A stretch of 64,000 bases of DNA from NCBI RefSeq assembly GCF_014649335.1, contig NZ_BMSV01000001.1:124001-188000 (forward strand), in the 5' to 3' direction. This document shows, piece after piece, positions 34,441 to 43,058 of this stretch. Position 1 is the stretch's first letter; every line of letters begins with the position of its first letter. The notes under the pieces are model-generated. The model made no database searches and was not told the DNA's origin. It saw only the letters and a list, made by a program, of their open reading frames with translations. The DNA is from Streptomyces roseolilacinus. GTDB lineage: Bacteria; Actinomycetota; Actinomycetes; Streptomycetales; Streptomycetaceae. Position numbers and translations under genes: made by a program.

Positions 34441-34520
34441 GGTCCGAAACTATACGCGGAAGGCCTCTTCTGCCCCATACTCGACGTTCGGGAAACCGAC
34501 GACCGCGGGGGGGTTGCGCG
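34441..34520. promoter_or_regulatory. Divergent promoter region, trypsin operon / trypco2
   Basis: Only 80 bases separate the two divergent starts, so both promoters must lie here and probably share control. AT-rich words such as ctatac and catact are candidate -10 boxes on the two strands, but no -35 boxes are clear. Confidence 0.45.
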
Positions 34521-34838
34521 ATGGCGGACGGAGAGGACTTCGTGGGGCTGGCCGAGGTGGTGCGGCAGATCCGCGGGGAGTTGGAGAAGGCCCGGGACGA
34601 GGCGGAGGGCCGCGCGCTGGGGTTCACCGTGGAGAGGGTCAACCTGGAGTTCACGGTGCAGGTGCACCGCTCCGGTTCGGGCCGCGGCGGGCTGCGCATC
34701 GGGGTGGTGACGGCCGAACTGGGCGGCCAGGTGGACCGCCAGACGACGCATCAGGTGCAGGTGGAGCTGGTGCCCGAGTACGAGGGCGGCCGCGTCCGGG
34801 TCGGCCGGGGCGCGCCGCCCCCGCCCGCCGCACGCTGA
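34521..34838 (+). CDS. Trypsin-co-occurring domain 2 (trypco2) protein
   Basis: A 105-residue protein of the trypco2 family, which is defined by its link to trypsin-like genes in predicted NTP-dependent conflict systems. The family outline is visible: helix GLAEVVRQIRGELEKARDEA, strands LGFTVERVNLEFTVQVHR, GGLRIGVVTAELGG, and a threonine-rich strand TTHQVQVELVPEY. It is divergent from the trypsin-like gene by 80 bases, as expected. Such small proteins are thought to be adaptors or substrates of the peptidase; direct evidence is lacking here. The ATG follows a G-rich stretch about 8 bases upstream. Confidence 0.83.
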   Translation: MADGEDFVGLAEVVRQIRGELEKARDEAEGRALGFTVERVNLEFTVQVHRSGSGRGGLRIGVVTAELGGQVDRQTTHQVQVELVPEYEGGRVRVGRGAPPPPAAR

Positions 34839-35348
34839 CGGCCGCCGCGCCGGTCCGGTCGGGCCCGCCCTTCCGGCGGTGCGGCGCGCCGGTGCGCGGC
34901 TCGTCGCCGAACGGGCCCCGGCGTCGACTTTCCGAAAGCCGCTCGGCCACCGCCTCCGCCCGCTCGCGCCGGAGGCGGACGGCGGCCCGGACCGCGCGGG
35001 CCGGGTACCCCGGGTGGCACGCCGTGCAGGGCCCGTCGCCCCGCACCCCGGCGAGCGGACCGGCGCGGCCGCCGTCCCCCTCCCGAGTCGGCGCCCCGGC
35101 CGTGCGGAAGGCCGTGGACGGCCGCTCGCGGCCCGGTCCGGCGGCCCGGGGCGCCCGCGCCGCCCGCCCCGGGGAGCCGGGGCGGCATCCGGAGGGCTGA
35201 GCGGGCGACAACCGGGCAGGGAACAGAGGAACAGGCACGCGAAGACGTGTCCGAGGCGTGTCCGGGGCGTGTCCGATTGCCGGGGCATCGCCGCCCGCGG
35301 TGTGGTGCACTATTGCCCCCAAGCGCAGGGTCCACGGGGAGGGAAGGC
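34839..35348. other. Gene-poor spacer before the HEAT-repeat gene
   Basis: About 510 bases without a convincing gene. Frames through it encode arginine/proline/glycine shadows. A GTGTCCG word recurs three times at about 35,247-35,280 (gtgtccgaggc, gtgtccggggc, gtgtccgattg), a short tandem run just upstream of the HEAT-repeat gene. Confidence 0.45.
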
Positions 35349-37595
35349 ATGTTCACGGGGATCGACGAGGTCGACTGGGCCTCGCTGGGTCATGCCTACG
35401 GCCCGGCCGACGACGTGCCCGCGCTGCTGCGCGGACTGGCGTCCGACGACCCGGCGGAGCGCGAGCGGGCGCTGGACGGGTTGTACGGCACGGTGCACCA
35501 CCAGGGCGACGTGTACGACTCGACCCTGGCGTGCATCCCGTTCCTGCTGGAGCTGGTGGCCTGCCCGGACGTCCAGGACCGGGGCTACGTGGTGGAGTTG
35601 CTCGCCGGCATCGGCGGCATCGACCTGTCCGGTGACGACGAGATGCACGAACTCGACCCGGAGGACGAGGAGTTCGAGGACGCCGCCAACTACGCCATGG
35701 CCGCCGCGGCCGTGGCCGCCGGCGCGGACGTGTTCCTGGCCCTGGTCGGCGACGAGGACCGGGAGGTGCGGCTCGCGGTCCCCGGCGCGCTGGCCTCCCT
35801 GCACGGCGACCCGGTGCGCGTGCTGGACCTGCTGCGGGAGCGGCTGACCGTCGAGCGCGACACGGAGGTGCGGCTCGCGCTGGTCGAGGCGGTCGGCAGG
35901 ATCGCCCTGCGGTACGAGTCGCTGCGCGAGGAGACCGCGGGCTGGCTGTCCTGGCTGTCCGGCGCCGCCCAGGACCCCGCGCTGCGGCTGGCCGCGCTGG
36001 CCCAGCTCGCCCGGTGCGCGCCGGGGCGGCTGCCGCGTGACGTCGTGTCGACCGTGACCGGGCTGCTGGCGGAGCTGCGCCAGTACGGGCCCCGCGCGCC
36101 CGGCGGCTTCCCCGGCGCGGGCGCGCCGACGGGCGGCGGCATGGGCCTGGGCGGGCCCAACACCCCCTCGACCCCCTGGAATTCGGCCAACTCCTGGGCC
36201 GGGCCGGGGGTGCGGGAGGCGCAGACCCAGGCGGGTTCCGTGCACCCCGTGCCACCGGCGGAGCCGGTCGAGCTGCGGCCCGCCGCCCCGACGCTCGTCG
36301 GTCAGGTGCGGGAGCTGCGCGAGGAGCAGCGGGCGGGACGCGGCACGGCGTGGGCGGACGACCTGCTCCGTACCCTGCACGGCGCCCTCGACGACCGGGT
36401 CGACGACCGCATCGCCCTGGTCACCGCCCAGTTGCGCAGCCCCGACAGCGCGCAGCGGACCGACGCGGTGTGGATGTGCGGCAGCCTCGTCCGCACCTGG
36501 CGCGGGGCGTACGACGAGGTGGTGCGGCTCGTCGGGACGCAGCTGCACGACCCGGAGCCGCGGCTGCGGGCGGCGGCCGCGAGCTGGCTGGAGGGCCTGT
36601 TCTCGCTGGCGGTGCCCGCCGCGGACGACCTGGCCGCGCGGGTGGTCGCCGACCCCGCGCCGTGGGCGCCCGAGTGGGTGGGCGGCCGGCCCGGCGCGGT
36701 GAGCGCGCTGCTGGCGCTGACCCGGGCGGGGGACGCGCGGGCGGTGCCGGCGCTGGCCCGGGCGCTGGAGCAGCCGGAGCCGGACGGCAAGCTGCTGTAC
36801 GCGATCCCGCACCTGGCGGAGGCGGCCGGGCCGCTGGTGCCGCTGCTGCGCCGCAGGCTGGGCGCGCTGCCGCTCGACGACGAACTGGGCGAGCAGTCGG
36901 GGCCGCTGCTGCTGGCGCTGGCGAAGCTGCGGGCGGTGGAGGCGCTGCCGGAGGTGCTGCGGGCGCTGCGCGGGGCGCCGGCGTTCCGCCGCGAGTGGGT
37001 GCTGGAGTCGGCGCTGCGGGCGGTCGCGGCGTTCGGCCCGGCCGCGCGGGAGGCGGCGGCGGACGTGCGGGTCCTGCTGGACGACGCCTCCGCCGGGACG
37101 GTGACGGCGGCGGCGCGGGCGCTGTGGGCGGTGGAGGGCGACGCCGGGGCGGTCCTGCCGAGGCTGCGGGGGCTGCTGCGGGCGTCCGACACGCACGGGC
37201 GGCGGTCGGCGGCGCGGACGGTCGGCGCGTTCGGCGGGTCGGCCGGGGCGGCGGCGCCGGAGCTGCGGGCCTGCCTGTCGGTGTCGGACGTGTGGCTGCG
37301 CGTCGACGCGGGGACGGCGCTGTGCCGGGTGACCGGGGACGTCCGGGAGGCGCTGCCGGCGCTGCTGGCGGCGTGGCGCGAGAACCGGCACACGCGCGTG
37401 GAGATCGCCGAGTGCCTCGCCGAACTGGGCCCGGTCGACCGGCCGGCGCCGGAGGCCGTGCCGCTGCTGCGCGCCGAACTCGCCCGTACGCGGCGGCACA
37501 ACGTGTCGGCCGGGGTGACCGGCGACCACGACGTCCACGAGGACGAGCGGCTGCTCTCCCTGTGCCGCCGCGCGCTGGGTTCCCCGGCGGAGTAG
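35349..37595 (+). CDS. HEAT-repeat protein
   Basis: A 748-residue cytoplasmic solenoid. Repeated helix pairs of the HEAT/PBS-lyase kind run through it, for example REVRLAVPGALASLHGD, TEVRLALVEAVGRIAL, PALRLAALAQLAR, PRLRAAAASWLEGL, GRRSAARTVGAFGG and LRVDAGTALCRVTGD. A glycine/proline/serine-rich linker (about residues 245-305) splits an N-terminal and a C-terminal solenoid. Such proteins bind partners and have no catalytic site. The N-terminus IDEVDWASLGHAYGPADDVP is typical of Streptomyces relatives. The ATG follows GGAGGGAAGG. No operon partner is obvious, so its job cannot be told from context. Confidence 0.85.
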   Translation: MFTGIDEVDWASLGHAYGPADDVPALLRGLASDDPAERERALDGLYGTVHHQGDVYDSTLACIPFLLELVACPDVQDRGYVVELLAGIGGIDLSGDDEMHELDPEDEEFEDAANYAMAAAAVAAGADVFLALVGDEDREVRLAVPGALASLHGDPVRVLDLLRERLTVERDTEVRLALVEAVGRIALRYESLREETAGWLSWLSGAAQDPALRLAALAQLARCAPGRLPRDVVSTVTGLLAELRQYGPRAPGGFPGAGAPTGGGMGLGGPNTPSTPWNSANSWAGPGVREAQTQAGSVHPVPPAEPVELRPAAPTLVGQVRELREEQRAGRGTAWADDLLRTLHGALDDRVDDRIALVTAQLRSPDSAQRTDAVWMCGSLVRTWRGAYDEVVRLVGTQLHDPEPRLRAAAASWLEGLFSLAVPAADDLAARVVADPAPWAPEWVGGRPGAVSALLALTRAGDARAVPALARALEQPEPDGKLLYAIPHLAEAAGPLVPLLRRRLGALPLDDELGEQSGPLLLALAKLRAVEALPEVLRALRGAPAFRREWVLESALRAVAAFGPAAREAAADVRVLLDDASAGTVTAAARALWAVEGDAGAVLPRLRGLLRASDTHGRRSAARTVGAFGGSAGAAAPELRACLSVSDVWLRVDAGTALCRVTGDVREALPALLAAWRENRHTRVEIAECLAELGPVDRPAPEAVPLLRAELARTRRHNVSAGVTGDHDVHEDERLLSLCRRALGSPAE

Positions 37596-37651
37596 GCCGC
37601 TCCCCGGTGCCGGGCTCCCCGGTGGAGCGGGCCGGCCCCGGCACCGCGGGT

Positions 37652-37714
37652 CCGTCGCGGGTCGGTGTGGGCCCGTCGCGGGTGGGTGCGGCCCCGTCGC
37701 GGGTGGGTGTGGGC
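37652..37714. repeat. 21-bp tandem repeat, three units
   Basis: Three contiguous 21-base units beginning CCGTCGCGGGT(C/G)GGTG at 37652, 37673 and 37694, nearly identical. They lie in the 250-bp spacer after the HEAT-repeat gene. Confidence 0.75.
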
Positions 37715-37844
37715 CGGCTGTTACACCGTCGAGGGGTCGCCGCAACGCGGGTCTTCTAGTGTGTCGGCGGCCCGTCCGGGGCGGGGCGTCCCGGAAGTCG
37801 TAGGGTCTGCGCAGCACCCCCCGACCCCAGGAGCACCGAGGACC

Positions 37845-38678
37845 GTGACCCCGCACCGCCGCCGCCCCGCCGCGCGCCGCGCGGCCCGTCTGGTGCCGCC
37901 CGTCGCGGCCGCCGCGCTGCTCCTCCCGCTGGTGGCGTGCGGGAGCGCGGGCGAGCTGCGCAGCGCGGGCGCCACCCCGACCGCCGTGGGCCCGGTCCGG
38001 CTGTGGCCCGACCTGCCGCCGGTGACGGCGCCGCCGGTCGACTACGGGGAGAACGACACCCAGCGCGTGCCGGGGGTGCGGGTGCCGGACGGCGACGTGC
38101 GCCGGGTCGACCCGGTGGCGGTGGTGCGCGCCGAACTGGAGGCGAGCCCGGACCGGTACAGCGGCGCGGACGGCATGGACGACGCGACCGCGCGGGCCGT
38201 GCGGCGGTGCGGCACGGAGCCGGCGGCGTGCCCGGTCCTCGCCCCGTACCACCGGGACCTGACGGGGGACGGCGAGGAGGAGCTGGTCGTCGGGATCCGG
38301 ATGACGGGCCGGCTGGTGGCGGTGCGCTGCTACCTGCCGGAGGGCGGCGGGCTGACCCGCATCATGTCGACGGTCGAGCAGCTGGTCAGCGTGGAGCTGG
38401 CGGGCCGGGACCTGATCCTGCGGGCGGTGTCGGCGGGCTTCCCGGGCTACGAGTACCGCACGGCGTGGTCGTGGGACGCGCAGCAGCGGACCATGCTGCC
38501 CGCGCGGGACGAGATCGTACGGGTCAAGCCGACGCCGCCCCGCCCGGGGGCGCTTCCGGCACCGGACGCGGGAGGGGAGCCGGACGCGGACGCCGAGCCG
38601 GAGCCGGAGGTCGCGCCCGGGGCGGACGCGGTGTCCGGGGCGGGCGCCGGCCGGGCACCGGGGGCGGGGGCCCGGTGA
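37845..38678 (+). CDS. Lipoprotein of unknown function, partner of sensor kinase
   Basis: A 277-residue secreted lipoprotein: arginine-rich start (TPHRRRPAARRAARL), hydrophobic PPVAAAALLLPL and lipobox LVAC. The mature part includes YHRDLTGDGEEELVVGIRMT, which resembles a calcium-binding FG-GAP type loop, and a low-complexity acidic/proline tail. The GTG follows GAGG. Its stop overlaps the kinase start (GTGA). The pairing of a lipoprotein with a sensor kinase recalls CseA/CseC, where the lipoprotein restrains the kinase. No response-regulator gene is adjacent, so the partner must be elsewhere. Confidence 0.8.
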   Translation: MTPHRRRPAARRAARLVPPVAAAALLLPLVACGSAGELRSAGATPTAVGPVRLWPDLPPVTAPPVDYGENDTQRVPGVRVPDGDVRRVDPVAVVRAELEASPDRYSGADGMDDATARAVRRCGTEPAACPVLAPYHRDLTGDGEEELVVGIRMTGRLVAVRCYLPEGGGLTRIMSTVEQLVSVELAGRDLILRAVSAGFPGYEYRTAWSWDAQQRTMLPARDEIVRVKPTPPRPGALPAPDAGGEPDADAEPEPEVAPGADAVSGAGAGRAPGAGAR

Positions 38679-39991
38679 GCGCCGTCCGCGCGTGCCCGGT
38701 CCGGCGGCGGGTGCGGGGCGTGCCGCGCCGTCCCGCCTGGACGGCGACGCTGACGTGGAAGGCGGCCGTCTTCATCACGCTCATGTGCTGTGCGCTGGCG
38801 GCGCTGCTGGGCGCGCTGGTGCACGTGTCGGTGACGCGGCAGACCGTGGACGCGTCCCGTGAGAAGGCGCTGTCCCGGCTGGAGGACGTGACGCGCGCGT
38901 ACGAGGCGGGGGAGCCGCTGCCGCCGTTCGCGGGCGTCGACCCGGTCGGCCTGCCGCCCTCGCTGCGGGATTTGGCGACGCGGGGCAGCCGGGGCACGGT
39001 GGTCGCCGACCACGAGGGGCGGCCGACGATGTGGGCGGCGGGCCCGGCGGACGGGCGGGCCCTGGCCGTCCGCGTGGACTACTCGCTGAGCGCGCGCACC
39101 ATCGGCGGCCTGGACCAGGCGATCCTCGGGTCGTCGGTGCTGGCGATCGGGGCGACGCTGCTGGTCGGCTCGTTCGCGGTGACGCGGGTGACGCGGCGGC
39201 TGCACCTGACGGCGCAGGTGGCGCGGCGGATCAGCGCGGGCGACCTGGACGCGCGGGTCGACGACCCCCGGACGAAGGACCCGTCGCGGCCGCAGGACGA
39301 GGTCGCGACCGTGTCGGGCGCGCTGGACACGATGGCGTCCTCGCTCCAGGGCAAGCTGCTGAGCGAGCAGCGGTTCACGGCGGACGTGGCGCACGAGTTG
39401 CGGACCCCGCTGACGGGGCTGTCGGCGGCGGCCGAGCTGCTGCCGCCGGGCCGGCCGTCGGAGCTGGTGCAGGACCGGGTGCGGGCCCTGCGGGCGCTGA
39501 CGGAGGACCTGTTGGAGATCTCGCGCCTCGACGCGGGCGGCGAGCGGGTGGACCTGGACGTGTACGCGCTGGGGCCGCTGGCCGAGCGGGTGGTGCGGGC
39601 CTCGGGCGTGGGGGCGCGGGTGCGGATCGTCCGCGACGCGCGGGTGGAGACCGACCGGCGGCGCCTGGAGCGGGTCCTGGGCAACCTCCTGGCCAACGCG
39701 CACAAGCACGGCCGGCCGCCGGTCGTGCTGACCGTCGACGGGCCGGTGGTGACGGTCCGCGACCACGGCGAGGGGTATCCGGCGTACCTGCTGGAGCACG
39801 GGCCGCAGCGGTTCCGCACGGAGAGCGGGAGCAAGGGGCACGGGCTGGGGCTGACCATCGCGCGCGGCCAGGCGGCGGTGGTCGGCGCCGAGCTGGTGTT
39901 CGCGAACCCGCCGGGCGGCGGCGCGGAGGCCCGGCTCACCCTCCCGGAGTACGTGGACCTCACGGCGGAGGACGGCGAGGAGCCCCGGTGA
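38675..39991 (+). CDS. Sensor histidine kinase, orphan
   Basis: A 438-residue membrane kinase. Two membrane helices (FITLMCCALAALLGALVHVS and LGSSVLAIGATLLVGSFAV) enclose about 85 extracellular residues. A HAMP region (RRISAGDLDARVDD), the dimerisation histidine in FTADVAHELRTPLTG, and the ATP-binding boxes NLLANAHKHG, VRDHGEGYP and GSKGHGLGLTIARG follow. It is translationally coupled to the upstream lipoprotein gene. No regulator gene follows; the next genes encode cell-wall enzymes, which suggests envelope sensing, as inference. Confidence 0.88.
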   Translation: MSAVRACPVRRRVRGVPRRPAWTATLTWKAAVFITLMCCALAALLGALVHVSVTRQTVDASREKALSRLEDVTRAYEAGEPLPPFAGVDPVGLPPSLRDLATRGSRGTVVADHEGRPTMWAAGPADGRALAVRVDYSLSARTIGGLDQAILGSSVLAIGATLLVGSFAVTRVTRRLHLTAQVARRISAGDLDARVDDPRTKDPSRPQDEVATVSGALDTMASSLQGKLLSEQRFTADVAHELRTPLTGLSAAAELLPPGRPSELVQDRVRALRALTEDLLEISRLDAGGERVDLDVYALGPLAERVVRASGVGARVRIVRDARVETDRRRLERVLGNLLANAHKHGRPPVVLTVDGPVVTVRDHGEGYPAYLLEHGPQRFRTESGSKGHGLGLTIARGQAAVVGAELVFANPPGGGAEARLTLPEYVDLTAEDGEEPR

Positions 39992-40005
39992 CGGCGCGGC
40001 GCGGT

Positions 40006-40026
40006 GTGACATAAGGGACATATCAC
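40006..40026. promoter_or_regulatory. Dyad upstream of the FtsW/RodA-type gene
   Basis: GTGACAT and ATATCAC are imperfect inverted arms, and GACATA occurs twice nine bases apart. The site is 25-45 bases before the ATG at 40051, where a regulator would act. Confidence 0.4.
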
Positions 40027-40050
40027 CAACGGCTTGCTACGTTGCGGAGC

Positions 40051-41460
40051 ATGACCGCAGCGACGACGCACCCCCCGCCGCCCCGGGTGCGTCCCCCCAA
40101 GCGGCGCGGCGTGGAGTTCTCGCTGCTGTGCTGCGCCGTGCTGTGCTCCATGTACGGCTACGCCGGCGTGGGCCTCGCCCGCAGCGGCGCCGTGCCGCAC
40201 GACGTCGCCGGGTACGGGGCCGGCCTCGGCCTGCTGGCGCTGACGGGCCATCTGGCGGTGCGCTTCGGCGCCCCGTACGCCGATCCGCTGCTGCTGCCCG
40301 TCGCGCTCCTGCTGAACGGCCTGGGGCTGGTCCTGATCTACCGCCTCGACCTGGAGACCCCCGCCGACCAGGCGGCGCCCACCCAGCTGGTGTGGTCGGC
40401 GCTCGGCGTGGCGCTGTTCGCGCTCGTGGTGGTGTGCCTGCGCGACCACCGGCTGCTCCAGCGGTACGCGTACCTGTCGGTGGCCGCCGCGCTCGTCCTG
40501 CTGACCGTGCCGATCTTCTTCCCCGCCGTGAACGGGGCGCGGATCTGGATCCGGGCCGGCGGGCTGTCCTTCCAGCCGGGCGAGTTCGCCAAGGTCCTGC
40601 TCGCGGTGTTCTTCGCCGCGTACCTGGCCGCGAACCGCACCGCGCTCGCCCACACGGGCCGCAGGCTGTGGCGCGTGCGGCTGCCGGCCGGCCGGGTGCT
40701 GGGGCCGGTCGTCGCGGTGTGGCTGATCAGCGTGGGCGTGCTGGTCCTGGAGCGGGACCTCGGCACGTCGCTGCTGTTCTTCGGCCTGTTCGTGGTCCTG
40801 CTGTACGTGGCGACGGGGCGCACCGGCTGGATCGCGGTCGGGCTGCTGCTCGCCGGGGCGGGCGCCTGGGCGGTGGGCGCGCTCGAACCGCACGTCCACG
40901 GGCGGGTGGAGGACTGGCTGCACCCGTTCGCGTCGATCGAGGCGGGCCGGGGGCCGGGGCAGCTGGCGCAGTCGCTGTTCGCGTTCGCGGCGGGCGGGAT
41001 GTTCGGGTCGGGCCTGGGCCTCGGCCACTCGTCGCTCATCGGCTTCGCCGCCAAGTCGGACTTCATCCTCGCCACCGCGGGCGAGGAGCTGGGCCTCGCC
41101 GGCCTCACCGCGCTGTTCCTGCTGTACGCGCTGCTCGTCGCGCGCGGCTACCGCTCCGGGCTCGCGCTGCGCGACCCGTTCGGCCGGCTGCTGGCGACCG
41201 GGCTGGCGTCGATCCTGGCGCTCCAGGTCTTCGTCATCGCGGGCGGGGTGATGGGGCTGATCCCGCTGACCGGGATGGCGATGCCGTTCCTCGCGCAGGG
41301 CGGCTCGTCCGTCGTCACCAACTGGATCACGGTGGCGCTGCTGATGCGCGTGAGCGACTCCGCCCGCACCCCCTCCCCCGGCCCCGGCGGCGACGTCCCC
41401 GCCGCCGAGCCGGACGTGACCGCCGTGCTCGTGCCGCCCGTGCGGGAGGGCGCCCGGTGA
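40051..41460 (+). CDS. FtsW/RodA/SpoVE-family peptidoglycan glycosyltransferase
   Basis: A 469-residue SEDS protein with about ten membrane helices. Family strings are VNGARIWIRAGGLSFQPGEFAK (with the conserved pocket residues), LERDLGTSLLFFG, SIEAGRGPGQLAQSLFAFAAGG, GFAAKSDFILATAGEELG and GLIPLTGMAMPFLAQGGSS. It should polymerise lipid II with the penicillin-binding protein whose gene overlaps its stop (GTGA). ATG 40051 was preferred to an in-frame TTG at 40042. Streptomyces keep several such pairs, some for division and some for differentiation; which one this is cannot be told from sequence alone. Confidence 0.93.
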   Translation: MTAATTHPPPPRVRPPKRRGVEFSLLCCAVLCSMYGYAGVGLARSGAVPHDVAGYGAGLGLLALTGHLAVRFGAPYADPLLLPVALLLNGLGLVLIYRLDLETPADQAAPTQLVWSALGVALFALVVVCLRDHRLLQRYAYLSVAAALVLLTVPIFFPAVNGARIWIRAGGLSFQPGEFAKVLLAVFFAAYLAANRTALAHTGRRLWRVRLPAGRVLGPVVAVWLISVGVLVLERDLGTSLLFFGLFVVLLYVATGRTGWIAVGLLLAGAGAWAVGALEPHVHGRVEDWLHPFASIEAGRGPGQLAQSLFAFAAGGMFGSGLGLGHSSLIGFAAKSDFILATAGEELGLAGLTALFLLYALLVARGYRSGLALRDPFGRLLATGLASILALQVFVIAGGVMGLIPLTGMAMPFLAQGGSSVVTNWITVALLMRVSDSARTPSPGPGGDVPAAEPDVTAVLVPPVREGAR

Positions 41461-42926
41461 CGGCGTACATCCGCCGCGCCGCGGCCCTGTCCCTGGTCCT
41501 CCTGGTGGCCCTGCTGGCCAACGCGGCGCGCGTCCAGGTCCTCCAGGCGGACCGGCTCGACGGCAACCCGGCCAACCGCCGCACCGTGCTGTCCCGGTAC
41601 GCCGAGCCGCGCGGCGACATCCTCGTCGAGGGCCGCCCGGTCACCGGGTCGAAGGACACCGGCCAGCTCCTGCGGTACGAGCGCACGTACACCGACGGCC
41701 CCCTGTACGCGCCGGTCACCGGCCACGCCTCGCAGACGTACGGCACGACGCTCGTGGAGGACGCCGAGGACGCCGTCCTGTCCGGCACCAGCCCGCGCCT
41801 GTCCCCGCTCCCCCCGTGGAGCGGCCTCGCCCCCGGCCGCCGGCCGGGCGGCCGGGTGGCCACCACCATCAGGTCCGCCCTCCAGCAGGCCGCGTACCGG
41901 GGCCTGGCGGGGCGGCGCGGCGCGGTCGTCGCGCTGGAGCCGTCCAGCGGCCGCGTCCTGGCCCTGGTGTCCAGCCCGTCGTACGACCCCGGCGTGCTGT
42001 CCGGCACGGGCAGCGAGGTGGCCACGGCGTGGGCGCGGCTCAACACGGCGCCGGACCGGCCGATGCTGAACCGGGCGCTGCGGGAGACGTACCCGCCCGG
42101 GTCCACCTTCAAGATCGTGACCGCCGCGGCGGCGCTGGACGCCCGCGTCGTCACGGACGTGCACGCGCCGACCGGCACCCCCGACCCGTACCCGCTGCCC
42201 GGCACGCGCACGCTGCTGCCGAACGAGGCGAACGGCTGCGCCGACGCCTCCCTGGCGTACGCGATCCGCTGGTCGTGCAACACGGTGCTGGCCCGGCTCG
42301 GCGTCGAGGTCGGCCAGTCCCGGCTGCTGCGGACGGCGCGCGCGTTCGGCTTCAACGACCCGGACCTGCGCATCCCCTCGCGCGTGGCGCGGTCCCACAT
42401 CGACACGGACATGTCCCCGGACCGGCTGGCGCTGTCGGCGATCGGCCAGTACGACACGAGGGCGACGCCGCTGCAGATGGCGATGGTCGCGTCGGCCGTC
42501 GCGGGCGACGGGGAGCTGGCCCGCCCCTACCTGGTCGAGTCGACGGCCACGGCGGGCGGCGGCCTCGTCGGGCGGACGCCCCGGCGCACGTACGCCCGGG
42601 CGATGGAGCCGTCGACGGCGCGGCGGCTGCGGGAGCTGATGGTCGACGTGGTCGAGCGGGGCTCGGGCAGCAACGCGGGCATCGAGGGCGCGGAGGTCGG
42701 CGGCAAGACCGGCACCGCGCAGCACGGCATGGGCAACCAGGGCACGCCGTACGCGTGGTTCATCGGCTGGGCCCGCGCGGCCGGCGCGGCCCGGCCGGCC
42801 GTCGCGGTGGCGGTGGTCGTGGAGGACGCGGCGGCGCGGCGCGAGGAGATCAGCGGCGGCGGGAGCGCGGCCCCGATCGCCCGCTCGGTGATGGAGGCGG
42901 CGCTGGTGCCGGACCGGGGGCCGTGA
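41457..42926 (+). CDS. Class B penicillin-binding protein (transpeptidase)
   Basis: A 489-residue protein with one N-terminal membrane helix (AAALSLVLLVALLANAARV) and a short pedestal (RYAEPRGDILVEGRPV). The transpeptidase has all three active-site motifs: PPGSTFK (SxxK, near residue 216), WSCNT (SxN, near 272) and GGKTGTAQ (KTG, near 417). It should cross-link glycan strands made by the SEDS partner whose gene overlaps the start. The compact pedestal resembles actinobacterial PbpA. It ends an operon of two. Confidence 0.94.
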   Translation: MTAYIRRAAALSLVLLVALLANAARVQVLQADRLDGNPANRRTVLSRYAEPRGDILVEGRPVTGSKDTGQLLRYERTYTDGPLYAPVTGHASQTYGTTLVEDAEDAVLSGTSPRLSPLPPWSGLAPGRRPGGRVATTIRSALQQAAYRGLAGRRGAVVALEPSSGRVLALVSSPSYDPGVLSGTGSEVATAWARLNTAPDRPMLNRALRETYPPGSTFKIVTAAAALDARVVTDVHAPTGTPDPYPLPGTRTLLPNEANGCADASLAYAIRWSCNTVLARLGVEVGQSRLLRTARAFGFNDPDLRIPSRVARSHIDTDMSPDRLALSAIGQYDTRATPLQMAMVASAVAGDGELARPYLVESTATAGGGLVGRTPRRTYARAMEPSTARRLRELMVDVVERGSGSNAGIEGAEVGGKTGTAQHGMGNQGTPYAWFIGWARAAGAARPAVAVAVVVEDAAARREEISGGGSAAPIARSVMEAALVPDRGP

Positions 42927-43058
42927 CCGCTCCCCCGCGGCGGGGCGCGGCGGGCACCGCCCGGCACCGCCCGGTACCGCCGGAGCGCCGACGCGGACGG
43001 CCGGACGTCCTTCGGCGGGCGCGCGCCGGGCCGACCCCGCCCGCGCCCGGGTCCCCGG

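Noticed and set aside
38675..39991. A CseC kinase in the sigE-cseABC operon
   Set aside because: There is no sigE or cseB-like response regulator between or beside the lipoprotein and kinase genes; only the pairing recalls that system.
40006..40026. A CRP-type binding site upstream of the FtsW/RodA gene
   Set aside because: The TGTGA and TCAC half sites are spaced too far apart for a CRP box, so only a generic dyad was recorded.
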